Positions 42,419 to 54,025 of a stretch of DNA of 55,088 bases are shown here, piece after piece. Below the pieces are notes generated by a model. The model saw only the letters and a list, made by a program, of their open reading frames with translations. It was not told the DNA's origin and made no database searches. Position 1 is the stretch's first letter, and each line of letters starts with the position of its first letter. Both the position numbers and the translations under genes were made by a program. Location of the stretch: contig MVBO01000099.1 in NCBI GenBank assembly GCA_002261195.1, positions 1-55,088 on the forward strand, written 5' to 3'. The DNA is from Bifiguratus adelaidae (lineage: Eukaryota; Mucoromycota; Endogonomycetes; Endogonales).

Positions 42419-44575
42419 TCAGTTGCGTCTTTTTCTCCAAAAGTCAGCGGGAAGGTGAGGTGAGCTGTCGACGAGGAATATATCGCTTGGAGTCAGCTGA
42501 GATCCGGCATCACTCACGGCGCAGCGGAAGTCGTAGTTCCCATGCAACGCCGAATTGAAGATTGGGTGTAGTCTGCCTGCGTATCTTAAACTATCTGCGC
42601 TGTTGAATCGACGGTCATTGATGTCCACTGGATATGTCAATGGTGTGTACCCAGTGGATATCGATGTCGCGCCTACATTCATTTGCAGCACATCGTCTAA
42701 GGTACGAACGCCGGTGTCTTTCATCAAGTCATCCATATGGTTGTCCGCCATGTCTCCCTCATTTGTGTCTTTGGTCAATGGTACATCATGCTCAACAAGA
42801 TCATCCGTTCGCAGAAGATCGACAAGGTTCCAAGCGCCGGTGTCACTCATAAGGCTCTCCATGTAGTTCTCCGTCATGTTTTGTCTGTGACTTGTGGCAA
42901 TTGGACCGGTCGCAGTGTGTTGACCGAGCTCCACGAGTAGCTCATCCAATTGGCCAAGCGTGTCCAAAGATTTGGCGGGGCTGCAGTCAGTCTCAGGAGC
43001 CTGTGTGCTGTTTAGCAAATTGCAAGCTCAGTACCATGATTACATTTACCTGATTGGATGCTTCAGGCGACTGTTGATGGTCCACGGAAATGGGTCTCTT
43101 AGCATTGGTGATGACTGAATCCTCTTCGTCGGATTCAGTAAGGTCAATGACTGCTTGCGATCTAAGCTTCTCATTGTCGTTAGGAGATGCTTCCATGTTC
43201 TTGTTCTTGTGTTGACCGCCATCACCGCGTTCAAGACTTGTGCTCCCATCGTCCCGAAGAAGGTCATGGTCATCACTCGAGTGTTGGGCAGCCATGATTG
43301 CGCCGTTGGTCACGGTGTTATCCGCATGGAAGTACTTTGATTGATCCAACACAGGTGCTCGTCGTTGAGGATCCTTTCCCGTCTTCTCATCACGTGTTTC
43401 AGGCCTAGCCGGGAAGGACGCTGCTGAGAAGGCGACACCTGAGGCTAAAGCAAACATCAGTATACACCAGACTTACATAAAGTACTTACAGCCTCGAGTA
43501 TTGACTCTGAGTGAGACCTTGCCCTTGTTATACAATCCAACTCGCTTTTCAGGCTGAATCTAGACAAAACATGTTGGATAACGTTGCAAACGCGCAAGAT
43601 TGCCTGCTAGGTCATACCGTTACGCGCTCTGAGGAGACTTTGGGCAACTTCTATGGATTGTGAGCTCAATGTGTCGATGAAGCTCGCGGCTAAGGTTCCT
43701 TGCCTTGGGAATTGTATTATGTTTTTGCAACGGAAGTGTGTGGATACTTTGCTTTGGGTACCGATTTTCTTTCCCGTTCTTTTGCACCTCATTTCTAGTC
43801 TTCTTTGGCGTGAATTCCGTTTGGGTTTCATTTCTAGGTTCCGGTCTCAAGTATTTTTGCTCAGTTTGGGTGCTTGCATCACTATAGGCGGCGGATGCTT
43901 GACGAGGAACCTTTGGCTTTTGACGCGAAGCGAGCTTAAGAGCGAGATCTAAACGGGCATTGCTTCTTTTCCCCGGTGCAATGCCGCGTTTCTTCTGCTG
44001 CGTATCATTTAAGGACACAGGTCCTTGGTGAGGACGAAGAATTGAATTGCTCGGAGCAAAGGAGCGCATCGAAAGGCGTTCTGAATACGTGATTAATGAA
44101 ATGGTCCGGCAACTGGGCAAGTAGTCCTCATTCCTAGGCATATATCTACCTTCCTGCATTTGTGACGCGTTAAGTGTCCCGTTTGTGGACTCTTGTCCTA
44201 CTGTCACTACATCCTTTGCAGAACGGTGCCTACAAAAATTTGTTTAATCTATGCTGCGCAGCCTTTTGGCGAAAGCGCATCTATTACTCACTTTTTGGCC
44301 ACACGATCGCTTGCTTCGATGCTCGGGATATGCCGCTTCTTACGCTGTTCTTGCGAGCAAGGGCTGTCATGCACGGCAGTGTCGGCTTGTGTTCGCAGCT
44401 CAGAGTCACTGAGTGTCCTGGAACTGCTGGTAAATGCATTGTCCACCGGCAAGCTATCGAAGAAACGTTCCATAAAGTATTGTTTACCCCAATACTCCGT
44501 GTGTTCTCCTCGGGTATGCTCGTCCAAGTTGTCTTCGGTGAGCTGGGCAGCTCTGCGGTGCGCAGCCTGCGGCAT
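42419..44575 (-). CDS. Unresolved multi-exon gene with internal acidic repeats
   Basis: Good exons include 44575-44295 or so (from ATG 44575, MPQAAHRRAAQLTEDN), a short one near 44220, one ending about 43780 (contains KKRGIAPGKRSNARLDLAL), one near 43555 (QPEKRVGLYNKGKVSLRVN), 43445-43050 and 43000-42419. The chain ends DFWRKRRN. The splice around 43.6-43.8 kb cannot be resolved: three frames each look coding over a few dozen codons. The C-terminal exon carries two copies about 42 residues apart of a helical acidic motif (ENYMESLMSDTGAWNLVDLL and DNHMDDLMKDTGVRTLDDVL). No family is recognised. It could be two genes. Confidence 0.4.
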
Positions 44576-45016
44576 ACTTTCTGCTCTGAAACAGGCGGTA
44601 AAGACGATTTGATTGAATGATGCGTAGAAAAAGTCTATCTACACGTCAAATGTAAGCTAGATACGATGTATTGAAACAGGTTCCAACCAAAAGTTGCAAC
44701 CTTGAAAACGTAGCGCCAAGTCAGGAACAGAACAGAACAATATGAAAGGAAGAGCCAGTCAAATGTATCGCTTCAGAACCAGTGAAATTTGGCAATCCGG
44801 AAAAAATTTCCTTTTATTGCAATCTGTAAGTGCCCCCACGCAAATAAACATTGGACGTGTTCGAGCAACAAGCCTCCTCAGTACACAAGGTCCTGAGATT
44901 TACACAATCGACCATATACAATAAAGAACTCGGCAAATTAAACTTTTTAGATCTTCATAACCTAGGGAAAGAAAAGACAGTCAGATTGGCGACGCGGTGG
45001 CCAGCAGTGACGTCAC
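44576..45016. other. Intergenic
   Basis: Holds the upstream region of the unresolved gene and the 3' end of CDC55 (see that entry for a possible last exon at 44961-44955). No other gene is seen. Confidence 0.4.
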
Positions 45017-46728
45017 TTACTGGCTGAAGATGAATAGATTGTTCGTTGCGGCCACCGCAATACTATTCTCCCGTGGATGCCAGCTTGCATGCAATATCTT
45101 GCGGTTGAAGTCCCAATTATCGACGTCGAGTTCATCTTTGCCGAGACCATTGCCGATTCCTCCCTTTCCTCTACCACCAAAGCCTCCTCCTAAACCTCTA
45201 TTCTTTGCTGAACCAATTCTTTTTGCTTTGAAGGCTGATTTGTCAGCTTGCAGTGAGATATCATTTTCGCCCTTAGCGTCGTATATATGGAATATGTTGT
45301 TGTAAGATCCAGTCATCATCTCGCCGTCCTTGCTCCAGTGACACTCAAATTTGTCAAAGATGCAGTCGTTTTCATACAGATCACAAAATTTGTTGCGTAG
45401 TCCGTCGTGAATGTTGATCGTCTTCACTGGCTCACTTTCTTTGCGGATATCCCAGATTTTGAGGGTCATGTAGTCTCTCGCAAGAATGTGATTACCATCG
45501 TGAGAAAACTTGACGTCTGATATCGACGAGATGATTTCTGAGAAAAAAGACTTGCTGGTTGCGTCCTCAGTGTTCTCAAAGACTGAGTATCGGTGTAAAC
45601 AACATTGCGCGCTAACTCAATCATCGGTGTGACCTACCCTTTGCGTTTTGATCACATAAGGCCGCCTCGCGCATGTCGCTAAGCTTAATAGTTCCCTTGC
45701 TGCTGCTGTACATAAGCAGATGACAATGCTGTGGATGAAATTCGGCCGCCGTGATGACCTCCGTGAGCTCCTCCATGTTCACTGGCTTGATATCTACAAT
45801 GTTGAAACTCTGATCACTGACTCCCAAGTTCCAAAGGTTGATTCGAAGATCGTCTGCTGAAATGTAGGTCTCTCCGTCGCTATTGACTGAGATCGAGTTT
45901 ATGTGATATGCATGGGCGTTTGCGTATACTTTCCGTGGTACAGCAGCAATGATGGTATCATGGTGAGTAAATTTTGGGAGAAGGAGGGAGTTGGGCGCAG
46001 TATTTGTGTTCTCATGGCTATGCTCGGCGACCATCTTCAGCGACTTTTCAAAGACCTTCCACAACTTGATCGTTTTATCTATTTGAACCAGCAGGTTATT
46101 GATGATCGAAGTGGAAGGATATAACTCTTACCATTCGTGCTTAAAAGGAAGTGCGCTGCATTCTGCCTTCGACACCATTTGATCTTGTTGATCTTCTCCT
46201 CAATCTCCAGGGATTTCAGGTAATCGAACTCCGGCTCGTGCGACTGAAACTCGGTGTGGAACTTGTATTCGCAGCCTTTCTTCTGCATAAAGATCGTCAG
46301 CATCAGTGAGAAACAGAAAGTCCTTAAGAGCTTACGCTTTCATTGCGCTCGAAGAGTACAACACGTCCACCCTTATCGCCAGTCGCGAGATAGTCGCCCG
46401 TATGATCGAATTCAACGGTGGAGATGATATCAGCTAAGAGGATAGGAAAAACAAGCATGCATGTTAGAACCGCAGCTGGTAAACCCTCCTCGTGTAGCGC
46501 AAGTAAAAACACGAGTGAATGTCCACCACAGCTGCAATCAGACCACAAGTATGGCCTCCGAGTGTTAACATCACACAAGCTCATCATCCGACGGACAACA
46601 AGGACTTGCACCGCGTTTTTCGTTGCGTTAACCTCTCCGTATCTCTACTAACCTTCTGTGATATCGTCCGAGTCGTTCTTGTCTCCAAAACATTGAGCAA
46701 ACTTCCAGTTATGCTCAGCTTCTGACAT
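45017..46728 (-). CDS. CDC55: Protein phosphatase 2A regulatory subunit B55
   Basis: Five exons (46728-46653, 46433-46336, 46282-46132, 46078-45638, 45582-45017) give 443 residues, close to the usual 447. B55 is the WD40 propeller that targets PP2A in mitosis. Motifs in order: [107 protein letters not shown] and [11 protein letters not shown]. Intron 1 is 219 nt, unusually long. The stop follows immediately after a perfect donor (CCA|GTAAGTG). If it is used, a 7-nt last exon at 44961-44955 would change the end to FSQL; both fit the family. Confidence 0.96.
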
Positions 46729-47319
46729 GACGGAATATCAACTCTCAAAGCAAGAGTGTACAGTATATAGAGAGGGGTAGACCAGTAAGAGTATACTAGA
46801 GTCAAAAGAGCGAGTTTCTCTGATACCAAGACAAGTTTATTGTCTAGGCTCAAAGAGTCGTATCGAGTCAAAGACGTGCAATTCCAGTAGGCGGGAGACG
46901 AGGGGTTGAGGGGTTGTTTTTTCTGACATCACTTACGCCCCCTTTTGTTGGTTTATGGATTTATTGGGAGCATTCTATCGACGCATTGAGGATCTATGCT
47001 TACACTATTGGTTCTCTATTCTATCGAGTGGTTCCTGCTCAAGTCTACCCATGCACCCTGATCGCGCACGCCTATCCAATGGATGTCAACACATGTGACA
47101 GCGTAACGTGGCATGCACGTGACATATACGTCATCATTTCACTTGCCTCATTTGTGTGGTGCATAATCCTCGTTGGAGTAACGCGCGCGACACTTTGAGT
47201 CAGTCCTCTCCGATTCTAGGCCTTTGTTTGGATTGAACAGGTGCTTGTTCTTTTTGTTTTGCTCGTGAACAGGTAGACGTCATATACTCGACTTTCAATT
47301 CGCGGCGCATACATTGGCG
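46729..47319. other. Divergent promoter of CDC55 and VPS1
   Basis: 591 bases separate the two start codons. No coding sequence is supported. Confidence 0.45.
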
Positions 47320-49997
47320 ATGGGAACAAGAATGCCTAGCGACACGATGGAGAACTTCAGGGACCTCATACCGCTCGTGAACAAGCTACAAGATGTCTTT
47401 AGCACTATCTCGAGCAATGATACACTTGACTTGCCGCAAATAGTTGTTGTGGGCTCGCAGTCCTCTGGAAAGTCCTCTGTCTTAGAAAATATTGTTCAAA
47501 AGGACTTTTTGCCTAGAGGAAGCGGTATAGTCACGCGTCGGCCGCTTATTCTCCAGCTCATTACATTGAAGGGAGAAGAGAACAAGGATACACCCGAGTT
47601 TGGAGAGTTTTTGCACATCCCAAACAAACGCTTCGAAAACTTTTCTGAAATTCGGAATGAAATTGAACATGAAACCATCCGGTAGGTTGCGTGCTGGTAG
47701 GCAATCTGTCACTGACCAATGGTTGGCCTTTTAGGGTCGCTGGTACCAATAAGGGTATATCGCGAAATCCCATTCATCTTAAGGTGTACTCGCCAAAAGT
47801 CCTGAATTTAACTCTTGTGGATTTACCGGGACTGACCAAGGTCAGTAGGGACAGCAATTCAGCTCTTGATCGAAGGCTTATTCTCAGTGATTGTGATTCT
47901 AGATTCCCGTTGGAGATCAACCTACAGACATTGAGAAGCAAATCCGCGGTCTCGTCCTCGACTACATTTCCAAACCAAACAGGTATGCCGTATACTTGCA
48001 GCAAGGGACAACTATGTCTTACTGACAATATCTAAGTATTATCTTGGCTGTATCTCCTGCAAACCAGGACTTGGCCAATTCAGACAGCTTGAAGGTAGCC
48101 CGACAAGTAGATCCTCAAGGCCGTCGTACACTCGGCGTCTTGACAAAATTAGACCTGATGGACGCTGGCACCAATGCCCTTGACGTCCTCTCTGGTCGGG
48201 CATATCCTCTCAAGCTTGGCTTCATTGGTGTTGTAAATCGAAGCCAGCAAGACATTCTCACAAACAAGCCCATGGAAGAAGCGCTCAAGGCGGAGAGTGA
48301 CTTTTTCAAGATGCATCCAGCGTATCGCAATGTTGCTCATCGCTGTGGTACTCCTTTCTTAACGCGACAGCTCAACAACCTTTTGATGGCTCACATCCGC
48401 GATCGTCTACCCGATTTGAAGGCACGTTTGAACAGCATGATTGGTCAAACTCAGCAGGAACTATCCTCCTACGGTGATCCCGCATTTGCTGGCCAAGCTC
48501 ACAGGGTAAGTGCAACTCCGTGATAACGGTGGCCTGCGCTCGACCTCACATTGATTATATTCTCCAGGGAACTTTAATCTTGCAATTGCTCACGAAATTT
48601 GCAAACGAATTCGTTGCTTCCATCGACGGTACCTCGTTATCCATATCTACCAAAGAACTGTAAGTTTACATAAAGCACTGCGGAGGCGAATTTGTACTGA
48701 CATTTTGCAAATAGCTCTGGAGGTGCCCGTATATACTTTATATTCAATAGCGTTTTCGGCTCTGCTCTCGATGCTATTCAGCCATGTTCCAATCTCAGCA
48801 ATCTTGATATTCGCACCGCCATTAGAAATTCTATGGGCCCACGCTCGTCGCTTTTTGTGCCTGAAATAGCATTCGACCTTCTTGTCAAACCTCAAATCCA
48901 GCTCTTGGAAACCCCGAGTTTGCGATGCGTTGAGCTCGCCTATGAGGAACTGATGAAGATATGCCATAACTGTGGGAACAAGGTGAGTGTCACGCTTGAT
49001 AATCAATCGAGCTAAATCGATTCGACACAGGAATTGCAACGTTTCCCACGTTTACAAGCAAAACTGGTGGAAGTTGTATCCGATCTCCTTCGCGAACGGC
49101 TTGGCCCAACATCTTCTTACGTAGAAAGCCTCATCTCTATTCAACGTGCCTATATCAACACGAATCATCCCGACTTCTTGGGAGCTACCGGTGCCATGGC
49201 TCAGCTTGAGCACGAGGTTAACCGCAAGAAGACAGCATCCCGGAAGAAGGTGAGTGCTTCGTTGCAAAAATCAGCTTGAATAGCCATTGGCTTAACCATG
49301 TTTAGATTTCTGTGGCCTCCCCTGCAAGCACCATAAAAGATGTCCCTAACGGTGTTCATCGCGATAAAGATGGAAAAGTCCAACAAATTAATGGCGTGGT
49401 TGAACCAGAGGAAACCAAGGATGCGTTCCTCGAGTACTTCTTTGGAGGTGCAAGCAGGAGCGAGCGATCGGCCTTGGGTAGCAGCGACATAATGAGCTCC
49501 AGTAAATTGCAACAACAAATGTCGCTGAATAACATGTTCGAGGCCGAACTCGAGCGACGTTTCCGAGAAAATGTAAGTTGGCGAGCAATCGTCTCACTTG
49601 CGCTAATCCGTTTCTAGCTGAACATCGGTGATCATGAAGGTGAACCTGAATTGACCGATAGAGAGGAAATGGAGTCGCAGCTTATTCGTAAGTTCAATGT
49701 GATCTCAGTATGCTTATGAGAGACTCATGGGGTCTTCAAACAGGATCGCTCATTACTTCCTACTTCAACATTGTACGAAAGACAATTCAGGATCTCGTAC
49801 CCAAGGCGGTCATGCATCTGTTGGTCAACTATTCACGTGAAGCCGTTCAGAACCGCCTGGTAGAATCCGTGTACAAGGAAGACCTCTTTGATGAGTTGCT
49901 GAGTGAGGATGACAATCTCATTGCGGAGCGCGCCAAATGCCAAGCCATGTTGGACGTTTACCGAAAAGCTTTCAAGATAATAGCGGATGTCATGTAG
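47320..49997 (+). CDS. VPS1: Dynamin-like GTPase Vps1
   Basis: Ten exons (47320-47681, 47735-47840, 47903-47982, 48037-48505, 48568-48659, 48715-48982, 49031-49249, 49306-49572, 49618-49687, 49744-49997) give 728 residues. Vps1 drives membrane scission in vacuolar sorting, endocytosis and peroxisome division. The G domain has [15 protein letters not shown] (P-loop), RRPLILQL (switch I side), [12 protein letters not shown]-type DLPG, and TKLDLM. Diagnostic for Vps1 rather than Dnm1 are [28 protein letters not shown] and the C-terminal GED with [17 protein letters not shown]. The start is ATG 47320; a non-ATG extension upstream is ignored. It is convergent with NOC4. Confidence 0.97.
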
Positions 49998-50135
49998 ACA
50001 ACCCTTCAGGCATGGCATATCCGGTTTACATTAGACTATGTACGATTAGCACGGACGCGACACATTGTTCGGTGCAGTTGTTTTCTGCTATACGCTTTTG
50101 AGCTATATTGTGAATAGAAATCTTCGATCCGTGAT

Positions 50136-52284
50136 CTAAATAGTCCATGCTTGCCACCTCTGGGCCTGAACATCTGTCACCTCCTCGCCTTCTTTGGGCG
50201 GCACCGGGAACAGGAATGGAGGTTGCTCAAAGGCAAGCGCCGGGATCTTCTTTGACTTGCGCCGTATCTCGCTATCAAACATCTACAATGATCACTTAGC
50301 AGCCTACCTTGACACATGAGCGTCCGCGACTTACGGTTGTGTAGGTATGATCCAAAAAGTCCTCTAAATCATAGCTGGGCTTATTGAAATGCTCCGAGAA
50401 TATCTTGGCGAGCGTCGCAACACTAGGATGATAGTGCTGTTGTAGACCCTCTAATTCCCACAAACTGGAGTTGAGTGCCGTCTCCTTGTACGGATCCATG
50501 TCTTCCTCATCCCATTCATCCACGAGTCCTTCTTGTCTTGTACGATTGATCATGAGCATGCATGTAGGGTGACGTTTGAGGAGATTGTAAATAGTAGGTA
50601 TAATAATGACTATGGCGGCCGGAGGTGCAGAAAGAGATAGAAGTGCCATTCTCTTGATGAAGGAAGCTACCAATGCAGCGGGAAGGTGACTATCACGATC
50701 GTGTGAGTATAGGTCATTGCTATTGTTATTAAAACTTACGTGGAGCTAAGAAACACGTCAACCAGGCGAAAGAATCTGGAGCGGTAAATGACGTGCATGA
50801 GGTTACGGTCAAAGAGACGATACAATTTCTTGTAAAAGTCGGGGTAGTCGCTAGCGTTGGATTAGACCATGTCCCCGTCAATGGCTATCCCATACTTACA
50901 GGCTATGCTCGGTGATGAGGGTGAATAGCCCATTCAATGCCAGTAAACTGATGACGCCGCCTAAATGTATGTGAGCAATAAGCAAGATAAGGTATTTCCA
51001 TGTTCTGAAGTTATACGTACCAGCATTGTAACTGTCGGTCAAAAAGTCCATAAGCAACGTGGGTTGTGGCATGTGTGGTATGATGCGTTTATGCATGATC
51101 ATGAGCGTTTTCTTGTACATGTCGGAAGTCAAGGGCAACTTTAGGAATTCAAGCCAACAAATGGATAGTGCCTTCTTGTGTGTCAGCAGGTTCGGAAATG
51201 CCGACTTGGACTTGTTGCCCTTGGTTTCTTGCGCGGCCTCCTCCCTCTCCCCCTCTTCTTCAGCTTCGCCATCAAATGAGTCGAATCCGGACGATTCTTT
51301 GTGAGATCCGAAGTTGCTGCTCTTTTCAAATGCCCAAAACGTGTCAATATCCGTCTGCGCTTGCGGTATGTTTTTCAATTTCTCTAGGATCGCAAAGACG
51401 TTTTCTGTCATGTGGTGAAGCATAGAGTTGGTGAACAATTCTTTATCGGATGCATCCCTCTTTCGTTTCCGCGCGCCGTCATTCGTTGACGACATTTCTC
51501 TTGTCGTTCGAATGATTTTACTACCAGCAGCCTGTTAGATCAAGATATAGTATCCGATCCATATCAATGCACTTACCTGGTATCCTTGAAGAAGTAAAAT
51601 TGCAAATCGTGGTACAGATTCAAGTACTTGTCGACAAGTTCTATCACAAGGTGCTGCGAAAAGTTGGTGTTGAGCAGTAAGGTTTGCAGTATTCGTTGAA
51701 ATTGGTCATTGGCAAAGTGATCAGATCCGGCAGCGCTCGTGAGCTGCTTTGATTCCTTTTTCAACAGATCCATGAGGATGGTAAGAGCAGGTACCTAGCG
51801 TTATAATTGTCAGCTCTGCCGATAGGCCATTGTCAAAGAGGTCTGGCCTTACCTGCAACCCAGGTTCCTCACTCCGCAAAAGGCTGCATACGTGATTAAA
51901 GTAGGTGACATACTGATCGCGAGCCCAGGCGGTGATGGCGTCGCCCTTGTCGGCAGAAGAAGCAGCTTTTGGACGTCGAAGTTGATTGTTCTCTAGCAGA
52001 GCGGAGAAAACTCTATGTAGTGCGTGAACAGCAGCATGAGCTACGTGAGGTCTATCACTCTGTATCCACCATCGTTAATCAATCCTGACAAGAAGCAGAC
52101 ATGTGTCATCACTTGCCTTGGCCAAGTCAATCAGCAGAACGATATTGTTCAACTTGCTCTTTGAGGTCGTCACCTCCAGTTCCAACTCTCGCACCTTTGC
52201 GATCGCTTCCTTGTCCTCGTTTGCAATCGTACGTGCGGCTTTACCCGCTTTACCGTTCCCCTTCTCCTTCACGGCGGAAGGCAT
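50136..52284 (-). CDS. NOC4: Nucleolar complex protein 4
   Basis: Eight exons (52284-52117, 52059-51853, 51794-51577, 51520-51021, 50960-50900, 50850-50740, 50689-50335, 50282-50136) give 588 residues. Noc4 works with Nop14 in maturation and export of the 40S ribosomal subunit. The CBF/Mak21 domain is clear: GVISLLALNGLFTLI, FYKKLYRLFDRNVMH, RSRFFRLVDVFLSSTHLPAA, VASFIKRMALLSLSAPPAAI, TIYNLLKRHPTCMLMI, then SLWELEGLQQHYHPSVA and PSYDLEDFLDHTY. Intron 1 uses a GC donor (AAG|GCAAGT), and no GT site fits. It starts 72 bp after the LEO1 stop on the same strand. Confidence 0.95.
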
Positions 52285-52356
52285 GGTTAAGGTGTGAGTA
52301 TTTTTTAGTGGCTTGGAATTAACTGTACAATGAACTTGAAACAATGTCGCGTCTGC

Positions 52357-53926
52357 TTATTCTTCTTCTTCGTCACTGACCACTCTGCGCCTTTTCCCCT
52401 TATGTACCACTTGGTCCTCTTCTTCATCAGCATCCGCCTCTTCCTCTTCACTCGGTGTTTCTTCGGCTTCTTCCTCCTCTTCCGAGGCATCCATATCTCG
52501 CCTGTACTTGTCCATGCCACTTGTTTTGGCCTTGAGGATACGTTCTTCGCGGGCGCGTTCACGTTCATCCTCTTCCTCTTCCTCTTCATCGTCCACCACA
52601 AAATCGTCCTCATAATGATCTCCGGCTCTGCCTCCCAATTCTTCGTCCGAATATCCTGCTTCGAGCGCATCTTCTGTCAGACGATAATCGAAGCGATTGG
52701 CTGCTCTTCGTCTGGAAGCCTCAAGCCGGCGCTGTGCACGAAGTTTTTCGGATTCTCGCTAAATACAAGAGCTTAGGCACTGCAAATTCATCATGCCATA
52801 GCACTTACCATTTCTGCCTCCTGCTTAACGAGTTCGGGATCTTTTTCGGTGACGACCATCTTGGTTCGAACCGTCTTGAGATGCTTTCCTGCAATTTTGG
52901 CTGTCATGAGTCGATGAGTGTCGCTGCGAAGATCGCTGGGTCTGATTTGCATAAAGTCGGTCAATTTCAGGTGGGATTGAAGGATGCCGGGTTGTGGATG
53001 GTGTGCAAGGAGATATTGATAGTCTTGATTTGCCATAGATTTGGTTGTGATGTCAAACACTTCTTTCCCAAGAATTAGGGAAAAGCTCCCATCTGACCAT
53101 TTGACGACGCGAGCGTTTGATTCTTTGATCTAAGGCACGATCAGGTTAGATCATGCTGAATGTAGAAATAAGAGTGACGTTTACCTCGTCTCCGGATGCG
53201 GCATCTTTACCCATGCGCCATCTCATGGTACTTTCTACCTGCATACGAATATGATCTTGTAGATCCTCATCATTGACACTCTCGTCAACATGAATTGCAA
53301 AGCTGTCTGGATTAAACGGTTTGGGCTCGACGTCCAAGAATACAGGCACTTTCGTCAAGTAATACTGGATTATAGAGTCAGTATCACTTGCAAGTGAGCT
53401 CACGTATCTCCCACCTTTGAATCCACAGAGTGCGGTCGCGTCAAGATGGGTAGTTCCAAGGGCAATTCATTTCTGACTTTTGCTTCTGGTATCTTGTCTC
53501 CGAATTCATCCACCATCCCCTCCTCTTCTTCCTCTCCGTCTACAGTTTTACTTCCAAGGCGGTCCTCGTCTCGCTCTTCACTCTCGCCCTTGGGACTCGC
53601 CTTTCCCGAACCTGGCGACCGTGAAGCTGATGATGTTCTAAGCATTTAAATATGAGTAGGCAAGCCGATACCTCACACAGGTGTGAGTGCCCAAGCACTT
53701 ACCGGTCCTCAGCTTTGTGTGGATTCTCTTCATCACTCCCAAACAGATCCTCAATGCCGTCCTCGTCGTTCTGAGACTTGTTGATCACGTTATCAAAGTC
53801 GTCTTGACCAGCATTTGGCGTGCGATTGCCGTTCTCTTCACCCTCCCTTGTATCCTCTTCATAGTGCTGTTGCTCTTCATCAGATCCAAACAGATCCTCC
53901 ATCCCTTCTTCGTCCAAATCCGTCAT
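52357..53926 (-). CDS. LEO1: Paf1 complex subunit Leo1
   Basis: Five exons (53926-53703, 53637-53415, 53364-53185, 53129-52809, 52758-52357) give 449 residues from the ATG before DLDEEGMEDLF; an in-frame ATG at 53998 would add 24 basic residues. Leo1 acts in transcription elongation and histone modification. The conserved core is VPVFLDVEPKPFNPDSF, STMRWRMG, ESNARVVKWSDGSFSL, and SHLKLTDFMQIRPSDLRSDTHRL. The N-terminus carries EDLFGSDEE twice (residues about 9 and 58), where most Leo1 proteins have one. The C-terminus is a long acidic/basic low-complexity tail (EEEEEEDERERARE, KRRRVVSDEEEE). Confidence 0.95.
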
Positions 53927-54025
53927 TGTCTTGCAATTGCTCTTGCGCGCAGGACGAAGGAAGTGGCGTTGGGTGGCGCTCTTCTCCCTTGTTGCCATGC
54001 TTTGCTTGTCTTGGAGTCATTGAGC

